A DNA stretch of 64,000 bases from contig NW_020954702.1 of NCBI RefSeq assembly GCF_900497805.2, forward strand, positions 970,708-1,034,707. Direction: 5' to 3'. Position 1 is the stretch's first letter; each line of letters starts with the position of its first letter. The notes under the pieces were generated by a model. It was not told where the DNA came from. It saw only the letters and a list, made by a program, of their open reading frames with translations, and ran no database searches. This DNA is from Vombatus ursinus. Taxonomy: Eukaryota > Chordata > Mammalia > Diprotodontia > Vombatidae. Positions 58,272-64,000 of this stretch are shown piece by piece. The position numbers and the translations under genes are program-made.

Positions 58272-58750
58272 TGTTGTTGTTCATCCTTCATTTTCAAAAA
58301 GGACCAATGATATCACGAGATGATGTCTTGACTTTATTTGTGAACTAGATTTAAGCGAGGGGGAGTTGCACAAAGTTGTCAGCCTCACTCTCTCTTGCAA
58401 AGTCATTGAAGTCCAGTGTCAAGACAAAAGTCAAGACAATTGGCTATGGCCCAGGCTGCAGTGAATGACCTTGGCATCTTCAATATCTGACTAAGCTCTC
58501 AGCGCTCCACAGTGCCTGCTTCAGCTGCCTTCATGACCATTGGAACAAACTGTTCTCATCTACACATTCCCCAGGGAAAATTTTTAGTCTTGGGGTAGAC
58601 ATCCCCCTAGTTGACTGACAGGTTTGTGGCCTGTCTATTACTCTCAACTTGGTTAAGCCCATGTGCTGAGATGGTTTTACCGGGGTGTGGCTGCTGTTCA
58701 TGCTATAGCTCTTTGTAACCACAGGTGATAATATAAACTGCCTTCCACCC
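58272..58750 (-). mobile_element. RTE-tailed marsupial SINE-like element, second copy
   Basis: Antisense copy starting with the tail complement TGTTGTTGTTCATCCTTCAT. 58300-58470 matches the 3' half of 18241-18925 in reverse (ATTTAAGCGAGGGGGAGTTG against ATTTAAGTGAGGGAGGTCTG). The other half (58480-58750; CTGCTTCAGCTGCCTTCATG, GTGCTGAGATGGTTTTACCG) has no counterpart in the first copy. Confidence 0.7.
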
Positions 58751-58931
58751 ACTCCATGGAGAAGCATCAGTAAGCAACTTGGGAACATACTTCTGAAAAA
58801 TTGTAGAGAATTTGATGTGCAGAAACTGTGGACTGAAAACAGTCTACCATATTTGTCTACTTCCTAGTTTCTTTGTAATACTATGACTCATTTCCAGAAG
58901 TGTGAATAGACTAAATTTCCATTTCTGTACA

Positions 58932-58985
58932 TATGCAGGATGTTCCAAAGTCTTTGTGTAGTTTCAAGCTTTAGTAGGTTAACTA
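58932..58985. mobile_element. Possible half of a mariner-like palindromic MITE
   Basis: CAGGATGTTCCAAAGTCTTT then TAGTTTCAAGCTTTA resembles mariner-type terminal repeats (CAGGGTGTCCCAAAAGTCTT). The mirror half is missing. Confidence 0.33.
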
Positions 58986-58989
58986 TTAA

Positions 58990-59110
58990 AGTAAGGCAAC
59001 AGTGAGGTTAGATAATTTCGCCAAGTTCATATAAGTAATAAGCATCAGAGGTGGGATTTGAGCCCATCTCCCATGACTCTAGAGCTCCTGTGACTCCTGT
59101 CACTATACTG
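58990..59110 (-). mobile_element. MIR SINE fragment
   Basis: Antisense: GTGAGGTTAGATAATTTCGC, GAGGTGGGATTTGAGCCCAT, then a decayed head. Confidence 0.65.
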
Positions 59111-59164
59111 GAAGTCTGTACCATTGTATCAGAGTGCACTGCCAAAGTGGAAATACAAGCATTT

Positions 59165-59300
59165 TTAAACTGTTAGATGCCCCACTTTCCCTATGTAGTT
59201 TCCTAAGTTTCTTCTTTTGTAAAACATAAGTGGGTTGGACTATCTTAAAGATCTTAAATGTCCCTTCCCACTCTGGATCTATGTTACTATGATTATGTGA
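59165..59300 (+). mobile_element. MIR3-like SINE fragment
   Basis: AGTTTCCTAAGTTTCTTCTT, GGGTTGGACTATCTTAAAGA, CCCTTCCCACTCTGGATCTA: same family as 55526, opposite to the MIR just left of it. Confidence 0.6.
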
Positions 59301-60415
59301 CAATACAGAGGCCCAAAATGATTGTTTCAGAATTGAACTGTTTGTAGATTAGGATTTAAAGATGTTTTTTTTAAGCATTTTTTTGTAATGCACTATTATA
59401 CAATTGCTCTTGTCATGTATCTTCTCTCCTTCATTTCCCAAATGTTTCTTTGGGGTTTTAACAAGCTATCTGAGAATCATGGTAAATAAAGGATTCTGGG
59501 AAGCACACCTATTTGTAGTGCTTTCTGATACTATGGAAACTAGGGCGGGGAAAAGCAGATTACTGTCATTGTCAATTTAGTAATTGGTTGTCAGCTTTGA
59601 TATCTTCTCTATAGTATCTGTTCTAATTCTACCAAGAGAGACTTCTATCTCATGGGAATTCTTGCTCAAGGGACTCCCTTCAGCAAGCAAATACAGTCTT
59701 ACAAATTGGGAGATTTTGATATGCCATACTCTTTTTCCCTTCTAGGGACAATGAAGAATCCTACATTGGCAAAAATTTCCTAGTGTTGAGTGCTGCCTCA
59801 CAATAAATAGCACACAGCAGAATGGGAAGTCTACAGAAAATCAGATTCTTAATCAAATATATTAATCTCTAATTCTGTCTAAAAGTGTTGAAAGTTCAAA
59901 ACTGAAAACACTCTACACTGGTAAAGAAAAAAGGATTGAAATTCTGGAAGAAAAATAAATTTATGTGTGATTGCGATGTAAGAGAATTTAAAAAATAAAA
60001 ACATATCATCTCTTCTTCCTTTTATGTTGATTATTTACAGATAAAATATTAAAAAGGGGAAACTTTTTCTTAAGATTTTTTCTCTCTTCCTTACAAGCAC
60101 ATTTACATACACTAACCATTAACACTGTGGGCCGATCAGAGTAAGTGAGGAAATTTTAAATTGTCATTGGAACTCTGTTCTTATTATTTTATGCTTCATC
60201 TCTTAGTGTAGCAAAACAGGTCATCAAAATTTGAAGGGACATATTAACTGTAGCGCTGAGTATATAATAGAACACATTAATGACAGAGTTTCAGTCTTAA
60301 CTCTTAATCTCATTCTCATCTTTAGTCCGTCTTAGAATCATATTCTAGACACAGTGCTTTCCTTCACAGCAGTCTAGCTAGGCATTCATTGCTTTGTATC
60401 TTGGGAGAAGGAATA
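59301..60415. other. Unassigned interval
   Basis: AT-rich. No gene or repeat recognised. Confidence 0.4.
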
Positions 60416-60465
60416 TACTAGGCACTATATAAATGAAAGCTATTATTATTATTATTATTATGATC
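60416..60465 (+). mobile_element. MIR-type tail with (TTA)n
   Basis: TACTAGGCACTATATAAATG then AAGCTATTATTATTATTATT: the 3' tail of the therian MIR-like SINE seen at 4334. Confidence 0.6.
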
Positions 60466-61084
60466 ATTAATTATATATCACATATATCTGAAGAAAAACA
60501 ACACAAAAGATAAACTTCAAAGGGAAACAGATAGTTTTTTTATTTTTGCTGCAACTAAATTTTATTGTAGTGAAAATATGGTTTTTATTGTTAGCAAGCT
60601 TAATAAAAATAGCAACATTTATTGTAGGAGCTCTTTACATCTTGGTTATTTAAATACCACTTTATATTTACATAGCATTTTTCCTAATGAGCCAAAGGCC
60701 TTTAACAAATGTCAGTTATCTTTGTTTTTCCCCTTAGTGAGCATCTATCCCAATTCCTTTATTTACAAAATGCAAAACAACTGCAACAGCAAAATGAAAC
60801 AGATGCCAAGAAAAAAGAAATCTCTTGCCCAAGGTCATATAGGTGACCTTGGCTTTTCAAGAAATTTTAATTCATTTTGAAGTTAAATACAAAAGGAAAA
60901 AAAGAACATTTCCATCTATACAGCACAATACAAAAGAGGATTCAATATAAAACCATGAATTTCCATTTCATACAGTATGCTTTTTAAAAAATAAACTATG
61001 CAATAAGCACTACTTTGTTTTCAAAACTACCCTGATTTTCTGTGCTTCTTCTAAGTTTTTTTGTTCTCTGCTGTGCACTTTTTA
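60466..61084. other. Unassigned AT-rich interval
   Basis: Nothing recognised. The plus frame 60578-60880 (100 codons) has no known domain. Confidence 0.4.
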
Positions 61085-61975
61085 TTTTTTTTTTCTCCCT
61101 CTCTCCTACCCCACCCTAGAAAAGGTTACAATTAGGCAGAAGTATGTATACACATACACACCCCCCACTCACGTGTGGGGTGTGTGGGGGTGGGGGTGTG
61201 TGTGGTATGTAAAACCATCTATTTATCAGTTCTTTCTCTGAAGGTGGATAGCATCTTTCTTCACAGGTCCTTTGTAATTGATTTGAATATTTATAATACT
61301 TAAAATGACTTAGTCGGTCAAAGTGTTTTTAGAGCAATATTCTGTTACTGTATACAGCATTCTCTTGGTTCTGCTCATTTCACTCTTTATTATTTCGTGT
61401 TAAGTCTTTCCATTTTTTTCTAAAATCAACAAGCTCATCATTTCTTATAGCACATTAGTATTCCATCACAATCAAATACAATATCAAGTTTAACCATTCC
61501 CCAATTGATGTACATACCCTCAATTTCCAGTTCTTTGCCACCACAAAGAAAGATGCTACAAATATGTTAGAATATACAGTTTCTTTTCCTTTTTCCCTAA
61601 TCACCTTGGGAAATACACCTAATAGTGGTATTACTGAGTCAAAGGGTGTACACAGTTTTATAGCTCTTTGGGCATAAATGCAGATTGTTCTCCAAAATTG
61701 TTGGATCAGTTCACAGTTCTACCAACGGTGAATTAGTTTCCCAATTTTTCCACATCCCTTCCAACATTTGTTGCTTTCTCTTTCTATTATTTTGGCCAAT
61801 CTGATAGGTTTAAGATGATGTCTCAAAGTTGTTTTAATTTGTATTTCTCTAATCAATAATGATTTAGAGCATTTTTCATGTCTATATATAGTTTCGATTT
61901 CTTCATAAAAAATAAACAACTGCCTCTTCATATCCTTTGACCATTTATCAACTGGGGAATGACTCAAATTCTTTT
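61085..61975 (-). mobile_element. L1 copy A, 3'UTR and ORF2 end
   Basis: Antisense L1 with a GT/GGGTG-rich patch (61160-61205) in the 3'UTR. ORF2 C-terminus open on minus 61719-61994: SHSPVDKWSKDMKRQLFIFY and CWKGCGKIGKLIHRW (Cys-rich knuckle). It stops at 61975 against the 3' end of L1 copy B, which probably inserted into it. Confidence 0.82.
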
Positions 61976-61977
61976 TT

Positions 61978-64000
61978 AAAATATCTTCTCCCAATTATAT
62001 GTAAAAACAATTGTACCATTCTTTTTTTTTTTTCAAATTTGGAATTCCAAATTCTCTTCCACTCCTCCACTCCTCCCCCATTGAGAAGGCAAGCAATTTG
62101 ACATAGGTTTTATATATATATATGTAGTCATCCAAAACACATTTCCATGTAAATCATTGTATGAAAGAAAACACAAACAAAAAACTCCAAGCAAAAATAA
62201 AGAAAGTAAAGAAAAAGTATCTTCAATCTGCATTCAGACTCCAGCAGTTTTTTCTCTGGAGATGGACAGCACCTTCATCATAAGTCCTTCAGAATTGTCT
62301 TAGATCATCATATTGCTGAGAATAACTAAGATGTTCACAATAGATCATCATACAATATTGCTGTTACTATGTGCAATGTTCTAGTTCCACTCATTTCACT
62401 CTGCATCAATTCATGTAAATATACCCAGGATTTTCTGAGAACATTCTGTTTATCATTTCTTATAGCACAATAGTATTCCATCACAATAATATACAACAAC
62501 TTGTTCAACTCTTCCCCAATTGATGGGCACCTCCTCAATGTCCAATTCTTTGCCACCACTAAAAGAGCTGCTAAATTTTTTTGTACATGTAGGTCCTTTT
62601 CCTTTTTGTTTTTTATCTTTGGGATATAGACCTAGCAGTAGTATTGCATGGTCAAAGGTTATACAAGGTTTTATAGTCCTTTGGGCATAGTCCCAAAACA
62701 TTCTCCAGAATAGTTGAATCAGTATACCACTTCAGCAATAGTGCATTAGTGTTTTAATTCTCCCACATCTCTTCCAAAATTTTTCATTTTCCTTTTCTGT
62801 CATATTAGCCAATCTGATAGGTATGCGGTGGTAGCTAGGAGTTTGTTTTAATTTGCATTTCTCTAATCAATAGTGATTTAGAGCTTTTTTATGTGACTAA
62901 AGATAGCTTTGATTATTTTGTCTGAAAAATGCCTGTTCATATCCTTTGACCATTTATCAATTGAGGAATGACTCTTATTTCTATAAAATTGACTCACTTT
63001 TCTATATATCTGAGAAATGAGGTCTTTATCAGAGAAACTTGTTATAAATTTTTTTCAGAGTAATGATTACTAACTATGTATTTCCCTCCATCCTATCCCC
63101 CCTCATTTATTCTACTTTCTCTCCTTTTGCTTTGTCCATTCTCAAAAATGTTTTGCTTCTGACTTTTACCTCACCAAATTTACCCTCCCTTCTATCAGCT
63201 CCCCCTCACACCTTTTCATATCCCCTTCTCCTCCTACTTTCTTGTATGGTAAGAAAAATTTCTGCACTCAACTGAGTGTGTATGTTATTCCCTCTTTCAG
63301 CCAATTTGAACTGAGTAAGGTTCATACCCCCCTCATCTCCCCCATCTTCTCCTCCACTGTAAAATCTCCTTCAGGACTCTTTTATGTCAGATAATTTGCC
63401 TCATCTTACTTCCCCCTTTCACCTTCTCCCAATACATTCTTCTTTCTCATCTCTTAATCTTATTTTTAGATAATCATCCCATCACATTCAACTCACATCC
63501 ATGCCTATGTCTGTATATACTTCTAAATGCTCTAATAATGAAAAAGTTTTTGAGCACAGGTATCATTTTCCCATGTAGGAAGATAAACAGTTTAATCTTA
63601 TTGAATCCCTTAAGATTTCTCTTTCCTGTTTATCTTTCTATACCTTTCTTGAGTCTTGTATTTGAAAGTCAAATTGTCTATTCATATCTGGTCTTTTCAT
63701 AAGGAATGTTTGAAAGTCTTCTATTTCATTGAATGTCCGTTTTTCCCCTGAAGGATTATGCACAGTTTCGCTGGATAGATGATTCTTAGTTGTAATCCTA
63801 GTTCCTTTGCTCTCCAGAATATCATATTCCAAGCCCTCCAATCCTTTAATGTGGAAGCTACTAAATCTTGTGTTACCCTGAATGTGGCTCCACGATATTT
63901 GAATTGTTTCTAGCTGCTTACAATATTTTCCCCTTGACCTGGGAGTTCTGGAATTTGGCTATAATATTTCTGGGAGTTTTCCTTTTGGATCTTTTAAGAG
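61978..64000 (-). mobile_element. L1 copy B, ORF2-deleted variant, runs off the window
   Basis: Antisense 3'UTR (61978-62330), ORF2 C-terminus (62335-63035; GKELDIEEVPINWGRVEQVV), joint at 63035-63062, purine linker in sense (63063-63630), and the ORF1 C-terminus (63638-63841: FNEIEDFQTFLMKRPDMNRQ). Same order and same joint as 16608-20808. The 5' end is beyond the window. The linker is uninterrupted, giving the empty-site form for the SINE at 18241. Confidence 0.82.

Overview
This window looks like marsupial nuclear DNA. It is AT-rich and contains no recognisable host protein-coding gene, tRNA, rRNA or CpG island. The marsupial call rests on many copies of a tRNA-headed SINE with a GCAGCTAGGTGGCACAGTGG head and a MIR-like tail, on L1 and half-L1 (HAL1-type) LINEs whose 5' ends read GGAGCCAAGATGG, and on a SINE with an RTE-like AAC-rich tail. 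MIR, L2 and ERV-L relics are also present. The sequence alone does not tell opossum from an Australian marsupial. Repeat names are from memory of the families, not from a search.

Layout. 1-7150 is one old plus-strand L1 broken by at least five later insertions, including a full-length HAL1-type element (4517-7040) with a perfect 15-bp target-site duplication (TSD). 7434-8790 holds pyrimidine tracts and an L2 fragment. About 8800-13540 is a broken ERV-L-class retrovirus fossil. 13600-16580 holds L2 and MIR pieces. 16608-20808 is a minus-strand L1 variant lacking most of ORF2, with an RTE-tailed SINE inside it. 21970-23227 is a 1.26-kb mini-L1 made only of the 5'UTR and the 3' end. 25270-28080 holds minus-strand L1 pieces.

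28190-40570 is a 12-kb nest in an old plus-strand L1. It contains a younger L1, a HAL1-type element inside that L1, an inverted L1/HAL1 5' part, a 2.4-kb L2 block and four SINEs. 40571-61080 is ordinary diverged intergenic DNA with L2, L1, MIR and SINE fragments, several long stretches with nothing recognisable, and a second RTE-tailed SINE. 61085-64000 holds two stacked minus-strand L1s. The second is the same ORF2-deleted type as 16608-20808 and runs off the window.

Nearly all short open frames are decayed L1 ORF1/ORF2, L2 reverse transcriptase, or artefacts of simple repeats. The best signals are structural. One ORF2-deletion junction recurs in two L1 copies. A mini-L1 is proved by its TSD to be one insertion, and a later SINE reused its target. 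A short antisense L1 segment sits inside L1 ORF2 with its A-rich end on the wrong side. An L2 lies inside an L1. I see no evidence of a new defence, toxin or CRISPR-like system.
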